A stretch of 64,000 nucleotides of DNA, taken from assembly GCF_006715785.1 (NCBI RefSeq), contig NZ_VFNX01000001.1, positions 2,742,501 through 2,806,500 on the forward strand. The letters are read 5' to 3'. The position numbers were made by a program, and so were the translations under genes. Numbering within the stretch: the stretch's first letter is position 1; each line of letters opens with the position of its first letter. Of the stretch, positions 8,330-16,939 are shown in pieces. The stretch comes from Streptomyces puniciscabiei. Lineage in GTDB: Bacteria > Actinomycetota > Actinomycetes > Streptomycetales > Streptomycetaceae. Below the pieces are notes generated by a model, which ran no database searches, was not told the origin of the DNA, and saw only the letters and a program-made list of their open reading frames with translations.

Positions 8330-9702
8330 GTGGGGACCCGGCCGAGGCTCCCGAGACAACGCAGACGGCCGCGGGGCGGGGCAAGGCCGACGGGCGGGAG
8401 AAGGCCCACGGTCTCTCCCCCGCGCGCGTGCTGGACATCGACCCGCTGCTGGACGACCCGAAGACGCGGATCGTGGTGTGCTGCGGCTCGGGCGGGGTCG
8501 GCAAGACGACGACCGCGGCGGCCCTCGGCCTCCGGGCGGCCGAGCGGGGCCGCAAGGTGGTCGTGCTCACCATCGACCCGGCCCGTCGGCTTGCCCAGTC
8601 GATGGGCATCGACTCCCTCGACAACGTCCCGCGCCGGGTGAAGGGCACCGAGGGCGAGGGTGAACTGCACGCCATGATGCTCGACATGAAGCGCACCTTC
8701 GACGAGGTCGTGGAGGCGCACGCGGACCCCGAGCGGGCGGCGACGATCCTGGCGAACCCCTTCTACCAGTCGCTCTCGGCGGGCTTCGCGGGCACGCAGG
8801 AGTACATGGCGATGGAGAAGCTGGGCCAGCTGCGGGCGAAGGACGAGTGGGACCTGATCGTCGTCGACACCCCGCCGTCCCGCTCGGCGCTGGACTTCCT
8901 GGACGCGCCGAAGCGGCTGGGCTCCTTCCTGGACGGCCGGCTGATCCGCCTGCTGACCGCCCCCGCCAAGCTCGGCGGACGCGCGGGGATGGCCTTTCTC
9001 AACGTCGGCATGTCGATGATGACCGGGACGCTCGGCAAGCTGCTGGGCGGTCAGCTGCTCAAGGACGTGCAGACGTTCGTGGCCGCGATGGACACCACCT
9101 TCGGCGGGTTCCGTACGCGCGCGGACGCCACGTACAAGCTGCTCCAGGCGCCCGGTACGGCGTTTCTGGTGGTCGCGGCCCCGGAGCGGGACGCACTGCG
9201 TGAGGCGGCGTACTTCGTGGAGCGGCTGGCCGCGGAGAAGATGCCGCTGGTGGGCCTGGTGCTCAACCGGGTCCACGGCAGCGGCGCCGTCCGGCTGTCG
9301 GCCGAGCGGGCGCTCGCCGCCGCCGAAAATCTTGAGGACCCCCGCATTGTGGATCAGGGGGGCGGGAAAGCTGGACTTCGTAACTCTCCCGACCCATACG
9401 GCAGTTCGCGATCTCCCGCATCCGATTCCGCAACCGACGCCCCAGCTTCCGAGCAAGGCTCCCCCGCCGATACGGAGCGCTCCGTCGACCGGCTCACCGC
9501 GGGTCTGCTGCGACTGCACGCCGATCGCATGCAGCTGCTCTCGCGCGAGCAGCGCACGCGTGACCGTTTCACCGCCCGCCACCCCGAGGTGGCGGTCGTC
9601 GAAGTACCGGCGCTGCCCGGCGATGTCCACGACCTCGCCGGTCTGCGCGACATCGGCGCCCGGCTGGCCACGGGCGCGACAGGACGGACGGAGCTGCCGT
9701 AG
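8326..9702 (+). CDS. ArsA/Get3-like ATPase, second of pair
   Basis: A 458-residue ArsA/Get3-family ATPase with Walker A GSGGVGKTT near residue 55, switch I TIDPARRLAQS, and the switch II signature VDTPPSRSALDFLDAP that typifies the family. It is longer than its partner because of a ~45-residue N-terminal extension and a Ser/Pro-rich insert around residue 350. ATG 8326 overlaps the stop of the first ATPase (ATGA), so they are co-translated and may form a heterodimer, as the two halves of ArsA do. The function in Streptomyces is unknown. Confidence 0.85.
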   Translation: MSGDPAEAPETTQTAAGRGKADGREKAHGLSPARVLDIDPLLDDPKTRIVVCCGSGGVGKTTTAAALGLRAAERGRKVVVLTIDPARRLAQSMGIDSLDNVPRRVKGTEGEGELHAMMLDMKRTFDEVVEAHADPERAATILANPFYQSLSAGFAGTQEYMAMEKLGQLRAKDEWDLIVVDTPPSRSALDFLDAPKRLGSFLDGRLIRLLTAPAKLGGRAGMAFLNVGMSMMTGTLGKLLGGQLLKDVQTFVAAMDTTFGGFRTRADATYKLLQAPGTAFLVVAAPERDALREAAYFVERLAAEKMPLVGLVLNRVHGSGAVRLSAERALAAAENLEDPRIVDQGGGKAGLRNSPDPYGSSRSPASDSATDAPASEQGSPADTERSVDRLTAGLLRLHADRMQLLSREQRTRDRFTARHPEVAVVEVPALPGDVHDLAGLRDIGARLATGATGRTELP

Positions 9703-10431
9703 CGGGGCCGACGGAGGCGAGTCCGGCGACTGTTGGGCCGGCGATGTTGGACCGGCGGCTGCGAGGCTGCTGGCCGCGAGTCTGCGGATGCCGAACCGAC
9801 GGCTGCGGGCCCGCAGAGCTTGCCCGGCGTCGCGCAGCCCGGTGGGCCTGCGTGCACGCGGGCGCGGGCGGGCGGTCGTTTCGGCGCGCCGGCAGTCGTC
9901 GTAAGTCGGCGGTCGGTCGCACGAGCGCCGGTGCACCGCCGTATGCGCGCGGGGCGATCGTCCTGCACGTGCGGGCGATCGACGTGGGCACGCGGGTAAT
10001 CGTCGTGCGTACGGAGGCGATCGCCGTGCGTAAGCGGCTGATCGTCGTGCGCACCCGGGCAGTCGAACGCGCCCATGCGGTGACAGTCCTGCGAGCGCGG
10101 TGGCACACGCGGACGGCGTCGGTGGCACGCGCGTGCAGGGAGACGTTCGCGGGATCGCGGGCATCCCCGGGCATCGAACGCCGAGCAAAGGCCGAGGCGT
10201 CTCGAACCGTCTTCGCCGACCTGCGGCCGTACGCCGGACCGGCGCTTTCGCGCGTCCCAGCGCTTCCCCTGCCCGGGCGGCGTGCACCCACTCGGCGCCC
10301 TGGGCCTGTGCACGACGCTGCTTCCCGTGGCCCCACGCCGACGCTGCCATGGCATGTGCCGGGTCGGAGCCTCATCGCCCCCAGTTTGCGCCGGAGGGAG
10401 TGCTTTCGGCTCCCTCGGCTGCCTGGCTGCC
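9703..10431. other. Gene-poor 729-base spacer between ATPase pair and wblA
   Basis: No convincing gene is seen. Open frames exist on both strands but have Arg/Ala-rich shadow composition and no SD. The segment contains a 21-bp tandem repeat array (see 9954-10058). It lies downstream of both the plus-strand ATPase and the minus-strand wblA. Confidence 0.5.
9954..10058. repeat. Degenerate 21-bp tandem repeat, five units in exact register
   Basis: Units start at 9954, 9975, 9996, 10017 and 10038, each 21 bases. They share the core GCGATCGTCGTGCG followed by a variable GCACGCGG-like end. Weaker units continue on both sides (about 9933 and 10059). The 21-base period is two helical turns and would also encode 7-residue repeats in any open frame. 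No spacer sequence separates units, so it is not a CRISPR array. Confidence 0.75.
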
Positions 10432-10770
10432 TCAGCTCACCGCCGCGTAGTTCTCGTACACCTCGTCGTTGTCGAGGGGCACGATGCCCGCCCCGCGCTC
10501 GTACTCCGAGCGGGCGGTCTCCAGCAGCCTGCGCCAGGAGGTCACGGTGGGCCGGCGGCGCAGCAGTGCGCGGCGCTCCCGCTCCGTCATGCCTCCCCAC
10601 ACGCCGAACTCGACGCGATTGTCCAGCGCGTCCGCCAGGCATTCGGTGCGTACCGGGCATCCGGTGCACACCGCCTTGGCCCTGTTCTGCGCTGCTCCCT
10701 GAACGAACAGTTCATCCGGATCGGTAGTGCGGCAGGCAGCCTGCGCACTCCAGTCGGTTACCCAGCCCAT
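10432..10770 (-). CDS. wblA: WhiB-like iron-sulphur regulator WblA
   Basis: A 112-residue Wbl protein. The four cluster-binding cysteines are C13, C35, C38 and C44 (CTGCPVRTEC), followed by the GVWGG turn (56-60) and a basic C-terminal DNA-binding segment (ERRALLRRRP). WblA represses antibiotic production and promotes aerial development in Streptomyces. The assignment is supported by position between the ATPase pair and the class A PBP, the usual wblA neighbourhood. ATG 10770 (MGWVTDW) is chosen over the upstream in-frame ATG 10827, because family members begin at this position. Confidence 0.92.
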   Translation of the reverse strand: MGWVTDWSAQAACRTTDPDELFVQGAAQNRAKAVCTGCPVRTECLADALDNRVEFGVWGGMTERERRALLRRRPTVTSWRRLLETARSEYERGAGIVPLDNDEVYENYAAVS

Positions 10771-11264
10771 ACCGGCGCCGTCCTCTCCCGAATCGAGGCT
10801 CCCCCACGGCGGCAGCGGCATATTCACCGCTGCCAGTTGAGGACGTTACGGAAGGTGGGCACAGCGCAACACCCCCTTCGGGCCCAATCTTGAATGGCCC
10901 GAACGGACTATGGGTTAACGGCAGATCACCCGCGGGAGTGAGCTGGCGACATACGCGACCATCCCGGCAAACCGGGACAGCTGTGGTGCGCCACAACGGG
11001 CGCGAGGTGACACACGAGGCGGATTCGGACACGTCCCCCTCAGGAGCCGGTCACGTCCCCACGCGAGAAAACGGGGTACGCCCGGAACGATTCGGGGTCG
11101 CCGGACGTATTGATTACGTGGCCGCACTGCTGTGACAGTTGAGAGCAGCTTAGGCCAAGGCCTGCGCGCGTGTCCGGCGAATGGGAAGGTGGGCGTCTCC
11201 CTTTGCCGTGCCGTGATGCGGTCGCTCTTTCGGAACGCTCATCAGTACGGATTAGGCTGCCTCC
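10771..11264. other. Divergent promoter region of wblA and the PBP gene
   Basis: A 494-base region between two divergent genes. It must hold the wblA promoter, which is known to be long and heavily regulated in Streptomyces, and the PBP promoter. I see no clear consensus promoter or strong inverted repeat and do not assign individual sites. Confidence 0.5.
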
Positions 11265-13586
11265 ATGCCAAAGAAGCGCTCGGGCGGTGGTCTGTCGCCA
11301 ACGCAGCAGGCCGCCAAGTTCCTCGGTGTCAGTGTCCTCGCCGGAGCCGTCATGGCGGGCATCGCGCTGCCCGCGGCCGGCGCGCTGGGCCTCGCGGCCA
11401 AGGGCTCGGTCCAGAGCTTCGACGAGATCCCGGCGAACCTGAAGAGCCCCCAGCTCAGTCAGCGCACGACCATCCTGGACAACCAGGGCAACCAGATCGC
11501 GGCCGTCTACTCCCGCGACCGTACGGTGGTGGACCTCAAGGACATCTCGCCGTACATGCAGAAGGCGATCGTCGCGATCGAGGACTCGCGCTTCTACCAG
11601 CACGGCGCGATCGACCTCAAGGGCGTCCTGCGTGCCCTGAACAAGAACGCGCAGGAAGGCGGGGTCGCCCAGGGCGCCTCCACGCTCACCCAGCAGCTGG
11701 TGAAGAACTACTTCATCGAGGAGGCCGGCGACGACCCGACGAAGGTCGCCGAGGCCACCCAGCAGACCCTCGGTCGCAAGATCAAGGAGCTGAAGTACGC
11801 GATCCAGATCGAGGAGAAGCTCGGCAAGAAGAAGATCCTCGAGAACTACCTGAACATCACCTTCTTCGGCGAGCAGGCCTACGGCGTCGAGGCCGCCTCC
11901 CAGCGCTACTTCTCCAAGCACGCCAAGGACCTGAACCTCCAGGAATCAGCGCTGCTGGCCGGAATCGTCCAGTCCCCGAGCCGCTACGACCCGGTCAACG
12001 ACGAGGCGGAGGCCACCAAGCGGCGCAACACCGTGCTGCAGCGGATGGCGGAGGTCGGCGACATCTCCCAGCAGGAGGCGGACGAGGCCAAGGCGAAGCC
12101 GCTCGGACTGCACCCGAGCCAGCCCAAGAACGGCTGCATCACCGCGGTCAGGGGCGCCGGCTTCTTCTGCGACTACGTCCGCGACGTCGTCCTGAACGAC
12201 CCGGTCTTCGGCAAGACCAAGGTGGCCCGGGCCAAGTTGTGGAACCAGGGCGGTCTGACGATCCGGACGACCCTCGACCCGCAGGCGCAGGACTCGGTGC
12301 AGGCGTCCATCAAGAAGCACGTCTACCAGTCCGACGCGGTGGCGACGGCCGCGACCATCGTCGAGCCGGGCACCGGCAAGATCCTCGCCATGGGCCAGTC
12401 CCGCCCGTACGGCTTCGGCCAGAACGAGACGCAGATCAACCTCTCGGTCAACTCGGACATGGGCGGCGGCGCCGGCTACCAGCCCGGTTCGACGTTCAAG
12501 CCGATCGTCGCGGCGGCCGCGATCGAGGGCGGCAAACCCCCGACGCAGCAGTACCCGTCGCCGTACGAGATGCCGTACCCGAGCCAGGTGCAGGCGTGTG
12601 ACGGCAAGGTCTGGCGCAACGACCCGAACAACCCCGCCAAGCTGACGAACGAGAACCCGTCGGAGCACGGCCCGTACGGCATGAAGGAGGCGACCGCCAA
12701 GTCGGTCAACACCTACTACGTGCAGCTGATCGGCGACATCGGCATCTGCCCCGTCACCGAGATGGCGAAGAAGATGGGTGTGCGGCGCGCGGACGGCCGG
12801 GCGATCGACCAGGCCCCCTCCATCGCGCTGGGCTCCCAGGAGATGTCGCCGCTGACGATGGCGAACGCGTACGCCACCTTCGCCTCGCGCGGTACGTACT
12901 GCACCCCGGTCGCCATAGAGTCGATCACCCAGAAGGTCGGCAGCGAGGAGAAGTCCCTCCAGGTGCCGAAGTCGACCTGCTCGCGCGCGATGTCGGAGAA
13001 GACCGCCGACACCATCAGCACGATCCTCAAGGGCGTGGTCGAGGACGGCACAGGCCAGGAGGCCGGCCTCGACAACCGTCCGAGCGCGGGCAAGACGGGT
13101 ACGACGGACGAGCGCTTCGCGGCCTGGTTCGTCGGCTACACCCCGAACATGGCGGGCGCGGTCTGGGTCGGCGACCCGGCCCACAAGCGCCACATGACGA
13201 ACATCACCATCGGCGGCGTCTACAACGACAAGGTCTACGGCGGCCGGGTCCCCGGACCCATCTGGCGCGACATGATGACCGGCGCGCTCAGCGGCAAACC
13301 CGTGGAGGACTTCCACCTGATCGACATCCCCGACGACAACAAGAAGGGGGATGATCAGGGAAAAGGACACGGGGGGAACGACGGGGGCAAGAACGGGGAC
13401 AGCACGGGCGGGATCGGCGGACTGATCGGCGGTCTGACGGTCGGCGGCACGGCTGACGGCGGCACCACGGGCGACACGACCGGCGGCGCCTTCCCCACAC
13501 CGACCTTCTCCCTCCCGGGCAACTTCATCCAGGGCCAGACGAACGGCGGAAGCAAGGGGAACGGCAACGGGGGCTGGCGCGGGTAA
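11265..13586 (+). CDS. Class A penicillin-binding protein (transglycosylase/transpeptidase)
   Basis: Bifunctional peptidoglycan synthase of 773 residues. One N-terminal membrane anchor (~17-45) precedes the GT51 glycosyltransferase domain with EDSRFYQHG (~106) and QGASTLTQQLVKN (~140). The transpeptidase domain has SxxK in GSTFKP (~407), SxN in KSVNTYYVQ (~479) and KTGTT (~608). The C-terminal ~60 residues are Gly/Asp/Lys-rich and low complexity, usual for actinobacterial PBPs. It forms a single unit ended by a strong hairpin. Confidence 0.93.
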   Translation: MPKKRSGGGLSPTQQAAKFLGVSVLAGAVMAGIALPAAGALGLAAKGSVQSFDEIPANLKSPQLSQRTTILDNQGNQIAAVYSRDRTVVDLKDISPYMQKAIVAIEDSRFYQHGAIDLKGVLRALNKNAQEGGVAQGASTLTQQLVKNYFIEEAGDDPTKVAEATQQTLGRKIKELKYAIQIEEKLGKKKILENYLNITFFGEQAYGVEAASQRYFSKHAKDLNLQESALLAGIVQSPSRYDPVNDEAEATKRRNTVLQRMAEVGDISQQEADEAKAKPLGLHPSQPKNGCITAVRGAGFFCDYVRDVVLNDPVFGKTKVARAKLWNQGGLTIRTTLDPQAQDSVQASIKKHVYQSDAVATAATIVEPGTGKILAMGQSRPYGFGQNETQINLSVNSDMGGGAGYQPGSTFKPIVAAAAIEGGKPPTQQYPSPYEMPYPSQVQACDGKVWRNDPNNPAKLTNENPSEHGPYGMKEATAKSVNTYYVQLIGDIGICPVTEMAKKMGVRRADGRAIDQAPSIALGSQEMSPLTMANAYATFASRGTYCTPVAIESITQKVGSEEKSLQVPKSTCSRAMSEKTADTISTILKGVVEDGTGQEAGLDNRPSAGKTGTTDERFAAWFVGYTPNMAGAVWVGDPAHKRHMTNITIGGVYNDKVYGGRVPGPIWRDMMTGALSGKPVEDFHLIDIPDDNKKGDDQGKGHGGNDGGKNGDSTGGIGGLIGGLTVGGTADGGTTGDTTGGAFPTPTFSLPGNFIQGQTNGGSKGNGNGGWRG

Positions 13587-13640
13587 CCCCGGGCGGACAA
13601 CTCCCCGAGCACCCCGGGCGGGTAACCCTTTGGTATGAGT

Positions 13641-13688
13641 ACGGCGGCGGGGTCGCACCCTTGGTTCAGGGTGCGACCCCGCCGCCGT
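13641..13688. terminator. Strong bidirectional hairpin terminator
   Basis: Perfect inverted repeat with 20-base arms (starting ACGGCGGCGGGGTCGC) around an 8-base loop TTGGTTCA. It lies between the converging PBP and YqeY-like genes and can serve both. Confidence 0.85.
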
Positions 13689-13736
13689 AAGCCTGACGTA
13701 TCTGCCCGCGATACCCGTGATACCCGGATCAGAGCC

Positions 13737-14204
13737 TCAGCCCTGGAGCAGCTTCTTCACCGCGGCGGCGACACGGCCGCCCTCGGCCTGGCCGGCCACC
13801 TTCGGGTTCACGATCTTCATGACGGCACCCATGGCCCGCGGCCCCTCGGCACCGGCCGCCTTCGCCTCCGCCACGGCCTGGGCGACGATCGCGCTCAGCT
13901 CGTCGTCGGACAGCTGCTTGGGCAGGTACGCGGACAGCACCTCGCCCTCCGCCTTCTCCCGCTCGGCCTGCTCGGCGCGGCCGCCCTGCTCGAACGCCTC
14001 CGCGGCCTCCCGGCGCTTCTTCGCCTCACGGGTGATCACCTTCTGGACCTCGTCGTCGGAGAGCTCCCGCTTCTCCTTGCCCGCGACCTCCTCCTTGGTG
14101 ATCGCGGCGAGCGTCAGCCGGAGCGTCGAGGAGCGGAGCTCGTCGCGCTCCTTGATCGCGGCGTTGAGGTCGGCCTGCAGCTTCGACTTGAGCGTGGTGG
14201 TCAT
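13737..14204 (-). CDS. GatB/YqeY domain protein
   Basis: A 155-residue YqeY-like protein. It matches the C-terminal tail domain of GatB that contacts tRNA in the amidotransferase. Visible family features are SKLQADLNAAIKERDELRSS at the start, YLPKQLSDDELSAIV in the middle and MGAVMKIVNPKVAGQAEG near the end. The role of free-standing copies is not settled. It converges with the PBP gene. Confidence 0.88.
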   Translation of the reverse strand: MTTTLKSKLQADLNAAIKERDELRSSTLRLTLAAITKEEVAGKEKRELSDDEVQKVITREAKKRREAAEAFEQGGRAEQAEREKAEGEVLSAYLPKQLSDDELSAIVAQAVAEAKAAGAEGPRAMGAVMKIVNPKVAGQAEGGRVAAAVKKLLQG

Positions 14205-14306
14205 GGGATCGATTGTCGCAGGTGTACTCCCGTGAACGCCCGTTGATTAACTGCTTCAAGGGACGGCCGGTCTCGGCGGCGTCCGCGCGTCTGACACGAT
14301 GGACGT

Positions 14307-15230
14307 ATGCGCGCGCGATACGGAGTACCCCTGGGAATCATGGCGGCGGGCGCCGCCGGTCTGGCGTACGCGGCGGGCTTCGAGGCCCGCTCCTTCCGCC
14401 TCCGGCGGGTGACGGTCCCGGTCCTCCCGCCGGGTATGCGTCCGCTGCGCGTGCTCCAGGTCTCCGACATCCACATGGTGAGCGGCCAGCGCAAGAAGCA
14501 GCGGTGGCTGCGGTCACTGGCGGGCCTGCGCCCCGACTTCGTGATCAACACGGGCGACAACCTGTCGGATCCGGAAGGGGTCCCCGAGGTACTGGACTCC
14601 CTGGGCCCCCTGATGGAGTTCCCGGGCGCGTACGTCTTCGGCTCCAACGACTACTACGGCCCCAGACTCCGCAATCCGGCCCGCTACTTGCTGGAGAAGG
14701 CGAGCGGCCGGCACGGCCTGAACGGCAACCCGCCGGCGGTCGGCGTCATCCACAACCCGTGGGAGGACCTGCGCGACGGCTTCGACGAGGCCGGCTGGCT
14801 GAACCTGACCAACACACGCGGTGTCCTGAAGGTCGAGGGCGTGTCGATCGAGCTGACGGGCCTGGACGACCCCCACATCAAGCGCGACCGCTACGCCCGG
14901 GTGGCCGGCGGCCCCTCGGGGACGTACGACTTCTCGATGGGCGTCGTCCACGCCCCGTACCTGCGGGTGCTGGACGCGTACACGGCGGACGGCTACCCCC
15001 TGGTCCTGGCCGGCCACACCCACGGCGGCCAGCTGTGCATCCCCTTCTACGGCGCACTGGTCACCAACTGCGACCTGGACACCGACCGCGTGAAGGGCCT
15101 GTCCACCCACACGGCGGACGGCCACACCTCCTACCTCCACGTCTCGGCGGGCTGCGGCACCAACCGCTACACCCCGGTCCGCTTCGCATGCCCACCGGAG
15201 GCCACGCTGCTGACGCTGGTGGAGCGGTAG
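14307..15230 (+). CDS. Calcineurin-like metallophosphoesterase
   Basis: A 307-residue metallophosphoesterase with metal motifs SDIHM (~51), TGDN (~78), GSNDYY (~109) and GHTHGG (~234), the YkuE-like arrangement. An N-terminal hydrophobic segment (LGIMAAGAAGLAYAAG) can anchor it to the membrane. Relatives act on phospholipids or nucleotides; the substrate is not known here. It is divergent from the YqeY gene. Confidence 0.88.
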   Translation: MRARYGVPLGIMAAGAAGLAYAAGFEARSFRLRRVTVPVLPPGMRPLRVLQVSDIHMVSGQRKKQRWLRSLAGLRPDFVINTGDNLSDPEGVPEVLDSLGPLMEFPGAYVFGSNDYYGPRLRNPARYLLEKASGRHGLNGNPPAVGVIHNPWEDLRDGFDEAGWLNLTNTRGVLKVEGVSIELTGLDDPHIKRDRYARVAGGPSGTYDFSMGVVHAPYLRVLDAYTADGYPLVLAGHTHGGQLCIPFYGALVTNCDLDTDRVKGLSTHTADGHTSYLHVSAGCGTNRYTPVRFACPPEATLLTLVER

Positions 15231-15240
15231 GCACCCGGCG

Positions 15241-15319
15241 GCAGACGACAGGCGGCAGGCGGCTGACGACAGACGGCAGACGGCTGACGACAGACGGCAG
15301 ACGGCAGACGGCAGACGGC
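15241..15319. repeat. Short tandem repeats, GCAGACG / GCTGACGACA family
   Basis: Immediately after the metallophosphoesterase stop are repeats of the 7-mer GCAGACG, interleaved with a GGCTGACGACAGACGGCAGAC-like 21-base unit occurring twice. It is noncoding and probably slippage-derived. Confidence 0.8.
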
Positions 15320-15415
15320 GTTACCGGGCCGGGGCCCGGCAGCAGGGGTTCAGGGCGTAACCCACCCGGACTACACCACATGGCCCCGCCCCTCCCCCGC
15401 TCCTAGCGTGAGGGC

Positions 15416-16174
15416 ATGACCTCCCCGATACCCAGGGAGATCCCGGACCTGCCCGCGGTCCCGGGCCCGCCCCTGCTGCTGCCCTCACCGGTCCCGGCCA
15501 CGGCCGTGGTGGCACCGGTCCGCCGCCCCATGGTCGCGCTCTTCCGCCTCCTGACCGCCCTGGCGGCGGCGGGAGGCGTGGCCCTGGAACTCCTGATCGG
15601 CACCCCGGCGCGCACTCTGAGCTACTTCAGCGTCCAGGCCGGCATCCTGCTGGCCGTCATCATGCTCCTGTCGGCATCGAGGGCGTGGCGTGCCCGCCGC
15701 CCCCTCCCGCCCGTCGTGACAGGCGCCACACTGCTCTACGCCCTGATCTCGGCGCTCGTCTACCACCTGCTGCTGGGCCACACGACGCCGCCGTTCTCCA
15801 TGACCGGCGCGACGACGGCCCCGGTGCGCTGGCACGGCCAGTGGGCGACCCTCCAGGTCCTGCACACGCTGACGCCGGCGGCGGCCCTGCTGGACTGGCT
15901 GCTGCTGACCCCCGCGGCCCGCCTGCACCTGCGCCAGACGGCCGCCTGGCTCCTCTACCCCCTGGCCTACCTGGCCTTCTACCTGCTCCGCGGGGCCTTC
16001 CTCGCACCCACGAACCCCGCCCGCTACCTCTACCCCTTCCTGGACGCGGCCGCCCACGGCTACCGCAGCACCCTCGCGAACGCCCTCCTCCTCGGCCTCG
16101 CGATGTACGCCCTGGCCGTCCTCCTCGTGGCCCTGGACCACATCCGCCCGACCCCGGTCCGCCGCCGCGTCTAA
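15416..16174 (+). CDS. Pr6Pr-family integral membrane protein
   Basis: A 252-residue protein with about six hydrophobic segments after a Pro-rich cytoplasmic start. The pattern YFSVQAGILLAVIML, YHLLLGHTTP, HTLTPAAALLDWLLL and an end with NALLLGLAMYALAVLL matches the actinobacterial Pr6Pr membrane family, of unknown function. It is the last core gene before the tRNA. Confidence 0.75.
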   Translation: MTSPIPREIPDLPAVPGPPLLLPSPVPATAVVAPVRRPMVALFRLLTALAAAGGVALELLIGTPARTLSYFSVQAGILLAVIMLLSASRAWRARRPLPPVVTGATLLYALISALVYHLLLGHTTPPFSMTGATTAPVRWHGQWATLQVLHTLTPAAALLDWLLLTPAARLHLRQTAAWLLYPLAYLAFYLLRGAFLAPTNPARYLYPFLDAAAHGYRSTLANALLLGLAMYALAVLLVALDHIRPTPVRRRV

Positions 16175-16239
16175 ACCGGATTTCGTCTACAGCCACCAGT
16201 GGGCTAAAGTAAACGTCGTCGCCGCGAGAGCAGCGACAT

Positions 16240-16313
16240 CGGGGTGTAGCGCAGCTTGGCAGCGCGCTTCGTTCGGGACGAAGAGGTCGTGGGTTCAAAT
16301 CCCGCCACCCCGA
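16240..16313 (+). tRNA. tRNA-Pro(CGG)
   Basis: Acceptor arms CGGGGTG and CACCCCG pair fully. The anticodon stem CTTCG/CGAAG closes the loop TTCGGGA with anticodon CGG, and the T arm is GTGGG-TTCAAAT-CCCGC. The discriminator base is A and CCA is not encoded. Its 3' end is the apparent integration site of the element that follows. Confidence 0.96.
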
Positions 16314-16329
16314 CGCCGTAGTACCAGGT

Positions 16330-16364
16330 CAGGGGCCTGATCCGCTTAGCGGGTCGGGCCCCTG
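16330..16364 (+). terminator. Hairpin terminator of the tRNA-Pro transcript
   Basis: Outer arms CAGGGGCC and GGCCCCTG enclose a second stem GATCCG/CGGGTC (one G-T pair) with loop CTTAG. It begins 17 bases after the tRNA. Confidence 0.7.
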
Positions 16365-16382
16365 AGTGGTTCCTGGGGTCAC

Positions 16383-16426
16383 TTTGGGAGCCGTTTGGGA
16401 GCCGACTTCGTATCCCGGCTCCCAAG
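16383..16426. repeat. Tandem and inverted TTTGGGAGCCG repeats beside the attachment site
   Basis: Two head-to-tail copies of TTTGGGAGCCG (16383-16393, 16394-16404) are followed by an inverted copy CGGCTCCCAAG (16416-16426). Spacing and position just inside the tRNA junction suggest arm-type integrase-binding sites of the left attachment site. No integrase gene is adjacent, but one lies 3 kb away on the minus strand. Confidence 0.6.
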
Positions 16427-16593
16427 CAGCTCCCGTCAACCGGCCACCAAGGTCACTCCGCGGTCCCCACAGACATCACCTGCCGCAGCGAGGTATGCGA
16501 CCTGCGTCACATCTCGAACCACCCCCACCACTGACTGCCGAGCGCCGCGCCCCCTCCGCACTTCTATGAACAGCGATCTCGCCCCAGGGCATG

Positions 16594-16757
16594 TGCGCAG
16601 CATCGCTGCGCATAGCCTCCATGCGTAGCTAGCGAGGGACTCGTTGACACACGCCTGCCGTTGATCGCTGCTACATTCCACTCCATTCACCCTCTGCATC
16701 CAGACCTGACTGCAAGCAAGGTCACGATCGGAGGATCTGCGCAGCAATGCTGCGCAG
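16594..16757. promoter_or_regulatory. Two identical palindromes, TGCGCAGC-N3-GCTGCGCA
   Basis: Perfect palindromes at 16594-16612 (spacer ATC) and 16738-16756 (spacer AAT; arms extend to 16737-16757). Their centres are 144 bases apart in the region before the small membrane ORF and the methyltransferase gene. Such duplication suggests paired operators for a dimeric regulator, possibly with looping. The second could instead be a hairpin in the leader RNA. The 16427-16794 region holds no other recognised feature. Confidence 0.55.
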
Positions 16758-16794
16758 TAATGATCTCGGGATCGATGACAGGGGGCACGGCAGA

Positions 16795-16911
16795 GTGAAG
16801 TCGTTCTTCGAGCTGCTTGGAAAGGCGATGCAGAGCACGGGCATGACACTGCGCCTGTGTCTGCTGATGCTTGTTGCCGCAACGGCGTATGTCATCAGCC
16901 AACTGAAGTAA
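16795..16911 (+). CDS. Small membrane peptide, 38 residues
   Basis: GTG start at 16795 with AGGGGG about 10 bases upstream; it ends at TAA 16911. The peptide begins VKSFFELLGKAMQ and has one hydrophobic segment (LRLCLLMLVAATAYVI) before the end SQLK. It lies 28 bases before the methyltransferase start and is probably co-transcribed with it. It is a single-pass membrane peptide of unknown role. A toxin-like or holin-like function is possible but unsupported. Confidence 0.6.
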   Translation: MKSFFELLGKAMQSTGMTLRLCLLMLVAATAYVISQLK

Positions 16912-16939
16912 GCCGTACGTGGAGCGAGGAGACCTATAC

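Noticed and set aside
9575-9587. 13-base match to the tRNA-Pro 3' end as a possible att site
   Set aside because: It lies inside the second ArsA-like gene, left of the tRNA, in conserved core DNA; coding explains it.
9954-10080. CRISPR array
   Set aside because: Units abut with no spacers and are degenerate; no cas genes nearby.
11946-13658. 570-codon open frame antisense to the PBP gene
   Set aside because: It is a GC-bias shadow of the PBP: Arg/Val/Asp-rich, no domain, no SD, crossing the strong terminator region.
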